Of a stretch of 60,000 bases of DNA, positions 1 through 9,630 are shown in pieces. Within the stretch, counting starts at the first letter, position 1. Each line of letters opens with the position of its first letter. The stretch covers positions 36,298,558 to 36,358,557 of the forward strand of contig CM043946.1 in the NCBI GenBank assembly GCA_014529385.2, written 5' to 3'. The DNA is from Adiantum capillus-veneris. Taxonomy: Eukaryota > Streptophyta > Polypodiopsida > Polypodiales > Pteridaceae. The notes under the pieces were generated by a model that was not told the origin of the DNA, ran no database searches, and saw nothing but the letters and a program-made list of their open reading frames with translations. The position numbers and the translations under genes were made by a program.

Positions 1-1814
1 GAGCTCCACTCATCAGCTGACGTCTCTAGTTCAAGGTTCTCTTGTCGCCCATTCTGTAGGTTATAAACCACCTTCCGACTATGGCCACCCATGCGAGGCC
101 TCAACTCCAAGTCTCCTGTTGCCCAATCTTGCCTAGCTCCTATACCCATAAGCCAAGGTCGTCCTAAAATAAGGGGGTATCCTTCTCCCTTTACTGGCAT
201 CACATAAGCATCAACCTCTGTAGTGATTCCAAAAACAGAAACTCTCAAAGCTTTCACTACACCCACACAAGTGACAGAGACATTATTGGCCATTTTTGCC
301 CTAAAGTTTGATGATTCCATTACCTCTAAACCCAATTGATGCATTAGCTTTTCTGTCATGACACAAACCTCTGCTCCACTGTCAATGTAAGTTTGTGGAA
401 TCCGTTGTCCCTTGATTTGAGCCTCCACCAAAGGCACTATATCCTTGAGACCATATGCTTTGATTACACTTACTAGCTTACTTCGCTTTGCCCTCGTGCT
501 CACCATTTTTGACCATTGTCGTCGAAGCTTTGGGGAGATATGAAGTAGTTGTGGCCAAGTAATCTTTGGTCCTTGAGAACTCACATCAACTGTCAAGTCA
601 TAAGGTTGTGTCCGAGATCCCATAGGGAAATCAGAGATGTCAATTTGAGACCTAGTACGGGTCTTTCTCTTCTTGGCTTCATCTTTAGTTTCCCGAGATG
701 TACTTGCTTCATTGCTTGCATCCTTGCTTGTTTCTTTACCTACTTCATCTTGGACACGCACACGTTTGATAGGCATTGTAGCCACTTCATCTATCTTCAT
801 CTTCCCTTTAGCTATTTCTTCCTGGTTGCTTCTGCCCTTGAGGACCTCCTCCATCCTTATGATGCTCACATTTGGTTGAGTAGCAGGGGCTTGAGCTTGA
901 GCACGAGGTGGCTGCAAAATTTGAGGTTGCGGTTGCTCTTGTGCTTGAGCTCTAGCACGGGGTGGACTTACTTGTTGTCGAGGACCTCTGACAGGGTAGT
1001 CATATCTTCTGGGATGAGGGCAATTATACATGCCGTGGCCAATTTTCCCACAATTGTAACACATCATTTCCCTTGCTTGACGTCGCATTGGTGGCCGATT
1101 CCCACCATTTCCCTCAATAGGCCTTCTTACACCCTGCACAAGATTTACTCTCAACCCCTCTAGCTGGTTTGTGAGATTGTTTATTTGTTGGAGCATATCT
1201 TCTTGTTGACCTCTATTGAGGTCTGGTGCATTAGGCACATTTGGAGGTATGTGAGAAGCTTCCATAGTTGTGATATTGCCTCCCAAAGCTAGCTGGCGAG
1301 CTTGGGCTTGATAGAGAATCTTTCTATTCTTTTCCCTAGCAATTCTTAAGGCATCTTCAAAAGCATTTGGAAATTTTCCCTTTACCTTCTCCCTTAGCAA
1401 GGGGTACAAACCTGAGATAAATCGATCCTTTTGGAGGCAATTGGGAGCTCGCTCACCAGGGTTTAGTAAGTCTGACCATTGCCCCCAAAGTTTCAGAAAA
1501 CCTTCCTCATAGGTTGCATAACCATGAGGGTCAACTTGATGAAGGGACAGAAGCCGTTGCCATAGTTCTTCTGCCGAATTGGCTCGTTGAAATATTCGTA
1601 GGAAAGCCACCTTCAATCCCTCCCAATCAATTCTTTGGGTTGGATCTAGAGCCTGGAACCATACCCTAGCTTCTTCTTTGAGCACCAAAGGAAAAGCTCT
1701 CAATTTCACTGCTTCGTCATCCCTCCCGGAGACAAGGAAAGCCATCTCCAAGTTATCCAAAAAATCCCCAGCATTTTCCCCACTACGCCCGAAAAAATTT
1801 GGGAAAGCCATCAT
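1..1814 (-). CDS. Ty3/gypsy Gag-protease polyprotein, running off the left edge
   Basis: One uninterrupted minus-strand frame of about 604 codons reads from an ATG-ATG pair at 1814 to the window edge. The first ~190 residues are a retrotransposon Gag core (it opens MMAFPNFFGRSGENA, with FLDNLEMAF soon after). A CCHC zinc knuckle (CYNCGKIGHGMYNC) lies at about 1023-1064, followed by a Q/P/A-rich linker and a lysine-rich segment. A retroviral-type aspartic protease follows, with the catalytic IDSGAEV near 370-393 and the flap-side YPLILGRPWL near 165-195. In this superfamily Gag packages the RNA and the protease releases the Pol enzymes. The frame is also open upstream of 1814, back to a stop near 1880, so the true start may be earlier. 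RT and integrase would lie left of the window. No internal stop is seen, so this part looks recent. The gypsy assignment rests on family resemblance. Confidence 0.88.
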   Translation of the reverse strand, partial: MMAFPNFFGRSGENAGDFLDNLEMAFLVSGRDDEAVKLRAFPLVLKEEARVWFQALDPTQRIDWEGLKVAFLRIFQRANSAEELWQRLLSLHQVDPHGYATYEEGFLKLWGQWSDLLNPGERAPNCLQKDRFISGLYPLLREKVKGKFPNAFEDALRIAREKNRKILYQAQARQLALGGNITTMEASHIPPNVPNAPDLNRGQQEDMLQQINNLTNQLEGLRVNLVQGVRRPIEGNGGNRPPMRRQAREMMCYNCGKIGHGMYNCPHPRRYDYPVRGPRQQVSPPRARAQAQEQPQPQILQPPRAQAQAPATQPNVSIIRMEEVLKGRSNQEEIAKGKMKIDEVATMPIKRVRVQDEVGKETSKDASNEASTSRETKDEAKKRKTRTRSQIDISDFPMGSRTQPYDLTVDVSSQGPKITWPQLLHISPKLRRQWSKMVSTRAKRSKLVSVIKAYGLKDIVPLVEAQIKGQRIPQTYIDSGAEVCVMTEKLMHQLGLEVMESSNFRAKMANNVSVTCVGVVKALRVSVFGITTEVDAYVMPVKGEGYPLILGRPWLMGIGARQDWATGDLELRPRMGGHSRKVVYNLQNGRQENLELETSADEWS

Positions 1815-1834
1815 AAAAGTGGGTTGCCTTCCTC

Positions 1835-2266
1835 TCAATATAGCACAAAGATGAAAACGTCTAGGCCCAAATCATATCTTATTAAGGGTAGAATAAATGG
1901 ATTGATAGATGCATTAATCTCAGCTAGACGACGAGGGCCTAGTAAGTCCCTTATGATGTTTTGGAACCTAAGCTTTGTGCTAGCTATTATATGCACAGTT
2001 TGTCTAGTAAGAGGTTGGAAAGGTCCATATAAATCCCTATGATTCATGGAGTATGCTTAAAGCAAGATGAAGATGTGAACATCAAAAGATACATTATACT
2101 CCAAAATAGGAAATATTATAGGGTCAGGGGACAGCAATATCTCTCTCAACCTCTCATCTCCAAAATAGAAGACCAATCTTTGTTGGAAAAAAATCTTTCT
2201 ATCAATGCGCACATTCACCCTAATATTCTGAACTGATTGAAAGTTGTGGAAAATGGGATTATTCAT
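1835..2266 (-). repeat. duplicated ~70-codon module upstream of the gypsy gag
   Basis: Two short minus-strand frames, 2266-2057 and 2047-1835, encode peptides that align to each other along their C-terminal halves. One has GPRRLAEI, then a P..LPLIRY stretch, then DVFIFVLY. The other has GDERLREI, then P..FPILEY, then DVHIFILL. This looks like an old direct duplication of about 210-220 bp inside the leader or broken 5' end of the gypsy gag. The peptides are not a recognised domain, and they may be non-coding copies rather than protein. Confidence 0.4.
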
Positions 2267-2299
2267 TGGTGCATTAATTACAACCTTCCATGAAGCACT

Positions 2300-2803
2300 T
2301 CATTGAAGTTGAGCTCTCTTGGATCCCACCATTTGAGAGATGCGAAGAATTTGCTCACCAGTGATTAGCCTAGCTTTGGTGTGACCATCTTTAGCTTTGT
2401 AGAGTTCATAGGGTTCGATGGCTACCCTCTCAACCACCTTGAGCCTTCTTGCTAGTAGTAGTTGGAGTGCATCACCATATGTAGCCTCTTGCCAATACCG
2501 CACCCCAATGATGTGTAGCTCCCCCTCCAAAAACTTGTTAATACCCGAGTTTGAGAGTGCTTTCACCACCTGAAGTCGAGGCTTCAAAGGAAGTGTCTTC
2601 ACACTAGCCACAAAGCACTCCACACAATTTTTTGACCTAGGGACTTGATGACTACAAGATTTTCCTTGAAGCAAAGAAGGGTGTGTGTAGTTAACTCTCT
2701 TTACCCGCATACGTGCCGTTTGTCGATAAAAACGCTTCTTTTCTCGAGCTTCTTGGGGAGACCATAGTGGAAGTCTCGGAGAATTTGATGGACCTTCCTT
2801 CAT
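2300..2803 (-). CDS. unrecognised 167-aa frame in the gypsy leader
   Basis: A minus-strand frame of 167 codons lies between the putative primer-binding site (about 2840) and gag. The protein is basic at its N-terminal half (REKKRFYRQTARMRVKRV), then mixed, and ends GEQILRISQMVGSKRAQLQ. No transmembrane segment, zinc finger or known catalytic motif is visible. Its position suggests an extra leader ORF of the element or the original Gag N-terminus separated by frameshifts. It could also be chance. Confidence 0.3.
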   Translation of the reverse strand: MKEGPSNSPRLPLWSPQEAREKKRFYRQTARMRVKRVNYTHPSLLQGKSCSHQVPRSKNCVECFVASVKTLPLKPRLQVVKALSNSGINKFLEGELHIIGVRYWQEATYGDALQLLLARRLKVVERVAIEPYELYKAKDGHTKARLITGEQILRISQMVGSKRAQLQ

Positions 2804-2836
2804 AGGATTGATAGAGCGCTGCTTGAGAACTCCTCA

Positions 2837-2853
2837 GTGGGGGCACCAATTTA
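2837..2853 (-). promoter_or_regulatory. possible retroelement primer-binding site
   Basis: On the minus strand the sequence ATTGGTGCCCCCACTG lies immediately downstream of a probable LTR end. TGGTG is the complement of the CCA-bearing 3' end of a tRNA, as expected of a PBS. I cannot assign the tRNA. The distance to the Gag frame (about 1 kb) is long. Confidence 0.35.
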
Positions 2854-2967
2854 TGACGAAGGAAATTTGGAATGGCGGCCTCTACACCAAAACAAACTCC
2901 ATTGCGCCACAAGGGAAATGAGATGAGGGCACCACCTAGTCTTGGAAGCGTGAACTAGGACCGCTAC

Positions 2968-2971
<4 letters not shown>

Positions 2972-3040
<69 letters not shown>
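2972..3040. repeat. (GA)n microsatellite
   Basis: An uninterrupted GA dinucleotide tract of about 69 bp, lying inside the putative LTR. Confidence 0.97.
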
Positions 3041-3042
<2 letters not shown>

Positions 3043-3354
3043 ACTATGAATGAAGCATTAACCGTGGTGTGTGTACAAGGAATGGATGACTTCAAACACT
3101 CCCAACAAAAATAGCATACAGATTACCAAACAATCACTCAAGGATTAGCCAAGATCACATCAAGCACTCTCACGCGCATATAAAACATTTCTCTTAATTA
3201 ACATAAGTAAGAGGAGGAGAGGTTACTAGCATGAAACAATTTGCACTCTAGAATGTGCAAGAATAGAGTGAATGAACGAGCTTATGGGCTCATGGTGAGT
3301 GATACAAAGGCTCAATGGGCTGAGGGAGGCTTGAAATTACAAAGGGGAAGGCCT

Positions 3355-3363
3355 CTTTATATA
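3355..3363 (-). promoter_or_regulatory. TATA box of the LTR promoter
   Basis: The minus strand reads TCCTATATAAAGAGGCC, a canonical plant TATA box. It sits in the position expected for the U3/R boundary of the LTR that would drive the gag-protease frame. Confidence 0.5.
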
Positions 3364-3659
3364 GGAAAGAGAGTGATTAGGAGTGAGGTTAAGATACAAG
3401 TGTAATTTGTACAAATGAGGCTTGATTAGGGACATTCAACCAATGAAGAAGCTCCTTCCAAGTGATTTGTTGACCAATTAGCTCCATCATCACTTGTGTT
3501 GTCTTCACTCCTTCCTCCATAGCTTGAGTCCAAGAGCTTCCTTATTTTAAAATGTAAAGAATCTACATAAAATCAATACATATCTAGTAATAATAGAAAG
3601 GGGTTGAGTGAGAACTTATGAATTACAACAAGATTAAGCATGACTTGAGAGGTGATTAG

Positions 3660-4350
3660 AAGAGGAACTTTGATGGGTTTTTGAGCTTGAGAGAGAGGAG
3701 GAAGGAGAGGAGGGTGAGAAGACTAATGGCTGATTTTAAAGAAGGTCTCAATGTGGAAAAGGAAGGGTGTGTGTGTGTAAAGGTAGGGGGGTGGTCTCCA
3801 CCACAGTTGAAAAAACTGCCGTCCACCATTTTGGCCATATCTCCTAGACCGTAGATGCAAAAATTATAAAAAAAATATGGCCAGAATCTTCAGCTCGTCA
3901 GTTACAACTTTGATGAAGACAACGTTTCTTGGATCGGAGTGGAAGTATTTTTTAAAAATTCAACAAAATCATGTGCCTGGTTTCTTCCTTTACCAAGTCT
4001 TCCACTTGGGTCCCATTTGTTTGAATCATCATATGGCTCCAAAGCCATGATGATATGACCCACTCATGACCCTTGAATCATGGGTGCATGGCTCCACAAC
4101 CACATCATATCTTTTCTTTTCACATTTACATATTTTCCCTTCCCTTTACCACTAGGTTCTCCCTCTACCTTTCACCTCCGGTGAACTAGTCAAGAAAAAA
4201 TCATTTTTTTAAAATTTTTCCAAGAGGTTGTTCTCACTCTTTCTTTTATTGTAAACCTCTAGAAGCAAGGAAAACCAACAAAATATGATAAACAGAAATT
4301 TGTGATAGGCTCGGATCAATGTAAGGCATTATTCATGATGATTTTATAGC
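3660..4350. other. non-coding stretch, no gene seen
   Basis: AT-rich and low in coding signal on both strands. It holds the outer part of the putative LTR, and nothing else could be supported. Confidence 0.5.
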
Positions 4351-4351
4351 T

Positions 4352-5240
4352 TCAAATAGATTTGTATGCTTTGTGGATGCTTGGTATCCCCAACAATAAA
4401 TCATTGAACCTTTTGACTTGCATCAGTCCACCAACAACTACGTCATGGGTGCTTACAGGCATCAACATGCACTCAATATTTTGTGTCGCCTTTCTCATTA
4501 ACGCATATGTTGCAACATTACATTTATGTAATTCTATTGAATGCTCGATGGCCAAATATTCTTGACAAGCACATGGAAGTGAATACCAAATTTGAGAATA
4601 ATCAGATAATGGAGTCATCTTGATTACTCTCATAGCTTTGTCAAAATGCCTTATTTGTGTCAAGAGGTCAACCATGGAAGTATAGGGCACTTTGTTTGGT
4701 ATAATGACATGTTTTTTGTTCATGCTATCAGAAAATTGTTGGCCCTCATCCAGCAGAACCGAGTGACTACATCAATTTTGAGCACACTAGATAGACCAAA
4801 AAAATAGTTTAGAGATTCCTCGATGAGACCTTCCTCGACATATCCTTCGATAAGATCACTCTATGAGTCATTGTTTGGAGAGAAACCGTCATTTCATATC
4901 AAATTAAAACATCCCAGAGATTCCTTGTCACTACCATGTGGAGCATATCCTGCAATCAACATGCTCCAAGAGACGACATTTTTTATAGCAAGCTCGTCAA
5001 GAACTTTTTAATGTCTTACATAAAGCCACATGCCTTCAAGGTACAAGCATTGGTGATTGCATTTGGAAAAATTTAAAGGCCTTCCCTTTATGCATGGTGA
5101 AACTAGACCATAGCTTCCTTGCTTAGCCATGCTGGGCATATTTTGCAATGACCTCACTCCAGGAGATGGCATCCCAAAAAGGCTAGCCATCAAGAACTTT
5201 TTGTGCTTTCCACATTTGGCATATTGAAGAGTGCACATGC
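4352..5240 (-). pseudogene. PPR (pentatricopeptide repeat) protein pseudogene fragment
   Basis: Minus-strand translation in shifting frames gives consecutive plant PPR hallmarks. YAKCGKHKK near 5220 is followed by a degraded MPS.. motif, then NVVSWSMLIAGYAPHG near 4930-4980, a decayed repeat with EEGLIEESL, and finally a PPR-to-E-domain-like end with FDKAMRVIKMTPLSDYSQIW and IELHKCNVATYALM near 4480-4660. PPR proteins of this PLS type bind organellar RNA and act in editing or processing. At least three stops and several frameshifts break the reading frame, so it is a dead copy. No introns are evident, and an origin by retroposition or by decay of a duplicated intronless gene are both possible. 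The wording of the end region is reminiscent of fern and lycophyte PPR families. Confidence 0.75.
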
Positions 5241-5394
5241 ATGCATGTGTGAGTGTAGTGTTGTTTGAGGATGGAGAGCACGAAGTGGGTGAAGCACAAC
5301 CTATCCTCTCATGCTCCTTATTCTATATCCAAGTAAACAATAAGAAAGTTAGTAATTATGGGCTAGTAATGGATGTCCGGTCAATTACTCCGAA
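5228..5394 (-). repeat. probable decayed 3' LTR of copia-1
   Basis: The sequence resembles the LTR of the copia element at 23863-24050, for example the segment around CTCCTTATTCTATATCCAAG. It ends just before TCTCACTTGAAGGCCAG, the sequence that abuts the LTR in the other element. Strong divergence makes the ends approximate. Confidence 0.45.
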
Positions 5395-5399
5395 CCCAA

Positions 5400-6090
5400 A
5401 TAATCTCTCACTTGAAGGCCAGCGTGACCCAAGTGGCCTATGTATATACAACTTGGACAATCATGAAGCATTCAGATCACTTCATCCTACACCCATCATC
5501 TCAATGCAATGTGCATATCGCTCTGAGGCTAAACTCTTTGTGAGAGCATCTGCAATCTTGTCATCCATATGAACCTTGAATATCTTGATGTTCTTGCTAG
5601 CTAGTATGTCTCGTATCACATGATACCTGACCTCTATGTGTTTTGACTTTGAGTGAAACATGGGGCTCTTTGCTATTGCAATAGCACTCTAACTATCACA
5701 ATGCAGCACTAAAGTCTAATAAATACCAAGGTCTCCCACTAAATGAGCTAATCATACAACTTCCTTTTTCTAGCACCAAAAACTGCAACATACTCTGTCT
5801 CTATGGTGGAAGATGGCATGAAATCCTAGAAACATGATCTCCATGACACTACTACTCCAACAAATAGGAATACATAGCCAGACATGGATCTTTTGACTAT
5901 CCACACAACCTGCATAGACACATCCATGCAACCCACTATGGATGCATCACTATTCCCAAAGCATAAGCACTTGTTTGTTATACCCTTAAGTTATCTCAAA
6001 ATATGCTTCACTACTTGCCAATGCTTCCTGCCAAGATTTGCCATAAATTTGCTAGCCACTTCCACTAAAATGCAAATGTTTGATTTGGTG
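5400..6090 (-). pseudogene. copia-1 RNase H
   Basis: Nucleotide similarity to the copia-2 RNase H (24145-24768) runs through the whole block, including the sequences encoding the SKTEAEY-type and HSKSKHIE-type motifs. Stops are frequent, so it is not functional. Confidence 0.65.
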
Positions 6091-6091
6091 G

Positions 6092-7112
6092 CTACCATGG
6101 CGTAACAAGACTGCATGCTGCTGAAGAATATGGCACCTTTGCAATTTTTGATTTCTCAACATTAGATTTGAAAGCATCATTCTTGCTAAGTTTTTCAGAT
6201 GTCTGCATTGGGGTACTCAATGTAGGCTTCTCTCCCTGTATATTAAAACGTTGCAACACCTTGTGGACACACATTTCTTGAGATAACTCCAATATTCTAT
6301 GTTTCCTATCCCTCTTGATACACATACCAAAAAAATGAGCTGGCATCTCACAAATCCTATATAGAAAACTGCATACTAAGTGACTTCTTCAAGATGGCAA
6401 TCTTGTCTTTAGACTTCTAGGCAATGAGCATAGCATCGACATAAAGGATCAAGATAATAATTGATCCATTTTTCACCTTTTGGGTATACAAGTAGTAATC
6501 TTCTTAGCTTTTACATAACCTTGGGACTACATATACTTGTCAAATTTTTGATACCACTACCTTGAGCCTTGCTTTAAGTCATAAAATGCCTTACATAATT
6601 TACATACTAGTTCTATCCTCATAGGCTTTTCACATATCACTTCAAAATCCTTTGGTCAACGTTTCATATAGACATCTTTTTCTAGATCCCTATGAAGGAA
6701 AGTAGTCTTCACATCCATCTAGATGTGTTCCATGTCCTTAGGGGGCTGTTATTCCAAGCACAAGAGACATGACCACTTGAGACAAAATCTCATCAAAGTC
6801 CATGTGTTTCTTCTACTTGAATCCCTTAGCAATTAATCCAGCCTTATATTTAGGCTTGGGATCTTCCGCCATGTATTTCTTGTTATACAACCACTTGCAA
6901 GGCAAGTCTTGTTTATCCTCTAGAAATTTTGTCAGTTTCCTTATCACAATTGAGTTATACTCCAATTGTGTTGCTTGCTCCCACTTCACGATAACTTCCA
7001 TCAGAATAGCCTCTTGGTAGTAGGTAGTCTCTCTGCCAACAGTGACCAATAAATAGTTTGACTCTAGTTGTAAAATATCAGTGGCATGAGAGACTCGTGC
7101 ACGTCTCCTCAC
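6092..7112 (-). pseudogene. copia-1 reverse transcriptase
   Basis: The 7112-6813 frame ends with the copia RT entry motif LPCKWLYNKKY, then KPKYKAGLIAKGFK. At the other end, 6346-6092 reads HFFGMCIKRDRKHRILELSQ, the segment between RT and RNase H. Most of the palm between them is only recoverable in short frames. Compared with copia-2 it has more stops, which suggests an older insertion. Confidence 0.75.
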
Positions 7113-7499
7113 TGCTTGATTGTTGGGACTATGCTCTCTCTAGAGCACTACTAGTGGAAGGAACGTCACTAGCAGATTGAGTTGTTTCTTTGATCTCACT
7201 CGAGACTACGTCCTCAAATTGGACCTTCAAATACTTACTCTTTGATAGGTTGTATGTGCATGTTCAATGCATTTAAGATAACTTGTGAGCTACAAATGAC
7301 TTTGCTAGATTTTGAGTACTGGAAACAATAGCCCATCTCTCTGTTTGCAAAATGAAGATACATTTGTGTGATTTAAGGCCTATCTTCTTACGTAGATCTT
7401 TAGGACATGTGAGAATGCCTCTTACCCAAGTACATGTAATTTGTTGTAGTTTGGCTTCTTGCGAGTCTACATCTCATGCAAACTCACATAGCTCAATGG

Positions 7500-7905
7500 C
7501 ATACTAGGTGATCAATTGATGATGTAAAATGATGTCAACTCAAAACTCTAAAGGTAAGTTTGCTATAGACAACATGGTTGTGACTCGCTCTTGTATTGTC
7601 TTATTCATACTCTCAACAATGCCATTATGGGCAGGTGGTATGGCGTACTCAACTATCCTCTAATGCCTCTTTTGATATAGAAATTATTGAACTCAATGGA
7701 GACATATTGTCACCCATTGTCAGTGCGCAAAGCCTTTAGCTTCTTTTTTGATTGGTTCTCTATCATTGCAAGGAGTTCTTGAAACATAGCAACAGACTCC
7801 ATCTTTCCTCTTCAAGAGGAGGACCACACCTTTCTAGCACGGTCATCTATGAACGTTAGGAAATATAATATCCCCCTAGATATTTATGTGGCATAGTTAC
7901 ACATA
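7500..7905 (-). pseudogene. copia-1 integrase core remnant
   Basis: Minus-strand fragments read LTFIDDRARKVW near 7830-7870 and LRTDNG near 7710-7735. These are the first two acidic positions of the DDE integrase core. The catalytic region is recognisable, but stops and indels interrupt it repeatedly. Confidence 0.65.
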
Positions 7906-8187
7906 GATCAATATGTACTAAGCCTAGAGGATATCGTAACTCTCAATTCAATGGAAAATATTTAATCCTAATCTAATTTTTGTAAATGCAATGCTCACGA
8001 AAGCTAAAATAAAAATATTTTAATACAAGTAAGTAGCCCAAATGTCAAAGTTTTTTCATTCCTTTATGACTCATATGATCAAGCCGGCTATGCCACATCT
8101 CAATAGAAGGTAGCTTGGAAACATAAATGGAATTATGTTGCATAGAAGAGACATACAAAGAGTACAATGAGTGAGACTTTTCTCTTT

Positions 8188-8493
8188 TCAAATAACCAAA
8201 TTTCTCTTGAAAATTATCGAGGAACCATTGCCAAAAGCTTTGGTATAGCCCAAATCATCAAGCTGGCCACTTGATAATAAGCTTTTAGTCAACTTTGGCA
8301 CATGCTTGACACCTTGAAGCATAAACTCAGTGCCATTATGCATAAATAACTTGACATCTCCAATGACACAAAATTCAAGCTGATACGAGTCACCTATGTT
8401 GACTAAACCATGCATAGAAGCATAACTAGAGAACCATTCCCTATGGGGAGTAACATGGAAAATGGCACTAGAGCCAATGATCGAGTTTTTCAA
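8188..8493 (-). pseudogene. copia-1 aspartic protease / pre-integrase region
   Basis: The 101-aa frame contains FHVTPHREWFSSYASMHG and VKHVPKLTKSLLSSGQLDDL, which are diagnostic of the copia protease and the region that follows it. The catalytic D-S-G is degraded (the frame reads IIGSSAIFHV), so the enzyme would be inactive. The inverted copy at 26136-26486 retains VDSGAFHVTPHKEW, which confirms the identification. Confidence 0.8.
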
Positions 8494-8639
8494 ATAATAA
8501 TCATCAAGAGCTAATCATGTCTCTAGACTCAAGTCAATAGTGAATATCAAGATATCTGATGGATGTGGCACGTCAAGAACAACCTCAGTTGGTGGAGGCT
8601 TGATCAACTACATTGAACTCATCGATCTTCACACTGCTC

Positions 8640-9202
8640 ATAGGAGGGTCAGACTTGACAATAGATTTACCCTTTTCATGTTGCAAAATGTGGGAATATT
8701 TCTCCAAATGGCCTTTCTTATGGAAATGATAACACTCTACTTTTTGCAAGTCACGTCCACGACCCTTGCTACAAGCATTCTTGCAATCCTATGATCAATG
8801 TGACTTTGATCTTTGCCTGTGATGACCATTAGTAGCCATATATGCATTGCCACATCCACTAGTGTCAATGGACTGACGTCTAATTTCTTCTGTGAACAAA
8901 GCACTAGTAACATCACGACAAGCAAGCTTATTGCCAGGTGTAGAGTTACTAATGGTATTGCTAAATGTGTCCCACAACAAAGGAAAATAACATAGCAAGA
9001 AAATTGCTTTTATTTCATCATTGAACATGAGCCCCTTAAATGCAAGTTGTGTAAACAAGTTCTTTAACTCATTTAAGTGTGAACTGACACGGTTTTTCTC
9101 TTTCATATTCAAATACATAAGTTTTTTCATAAGAAAAATCTTATTCAAGCTACTCCTTGCAATCCCAAGCTGAGTATAATGACTCCCATAAATCCTTTGC
9201 AA
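8640..9202 (-). pseudogene. copia-1 gag
   Basis: The 9202-8795 frame carries the UBN2-type copia Gag signature, with MYLNMKEKNRVSSHLNELK followed by NDEIKAIFLLCYFP and WDTFSNTI. Downstream in another frame a degraded zinc knuckle reads CYHFHKKGHLEKYSH, with its second cysteine replaced by histidine. Copia Gag forms the virus-like particle around the RNA. Frameshifts separate the core from the knuckle, so no full protein can be made. Confidence 0.8.
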
Positions 9203-9630
9203 TAGACTTTTCCATAATCTTAAAGAAAATGGATAGGCAAAAGGTCACCATAGCATAAGCATCAAGCTCCTTCCGTTGATCATCTTAAAGACTGTTAGGT
9301 ACTTATTGACCTTTGACTTTGATCTTAGGTGTCTCATGGATGTGCATGCTTACTCTTTTCATGAGACCCTTTGTCATGATGCAGATTTGTGTACCCCCAT
9401 CCACTAGACCCGTCCTAACCAACTTTTCTTTGAATTAACAATTTAGCACAGGTGTAATATCCTCAAATATTTTAAGCTGTATAATTTTTACAATAGAAAC
9501 ATTATCAAGATCCTTCCCTCTCATGTCTAACAAAAATTTCAAACTCGGAGAGTTAGTAAAGTACACCACATCTCCACTCAACTAAACTTTTCTATGTACA
9601 CAATATCCTCAACAAGCACTTAGTGTACTC

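Larger units (their letters stand above)
2855..4300 (-). repeat. probable 5' LTR of the gypsy element
   Basis: This stretch is non-coding, lies directly upstream of the putative PBS on the minus strand, and contains a clean TATA box (3355-3363) with about 500 bp of transcribed-side sequence. A long (GA)n run lies near its 3' end. The outer end near 4295-4320 is only a guess, because the second LTR is outside the window and no TSD could be matched. Confidence 0.4.
5395..9560 (-). mobile_element. Ty1/copia retrotransposon, copia-1 (heavily decayed)
   Basis: The minus strand carries the standard copia order over about 4.1 kb: Gag (9202-8640), protease (8493-8188), integrase (about 7900-7500), RT (7112-6350) and RNase H (6346-5400). 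All are broken by stops and indels. It belongs to the same family as the element at 23863-27154, since RNase H, RT, protease and flank sequences match throughout. It appears to have landed next to or inside the CACTA remnant that starts at 9631. The 5' LTR was not found. Confidence 0.85.
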
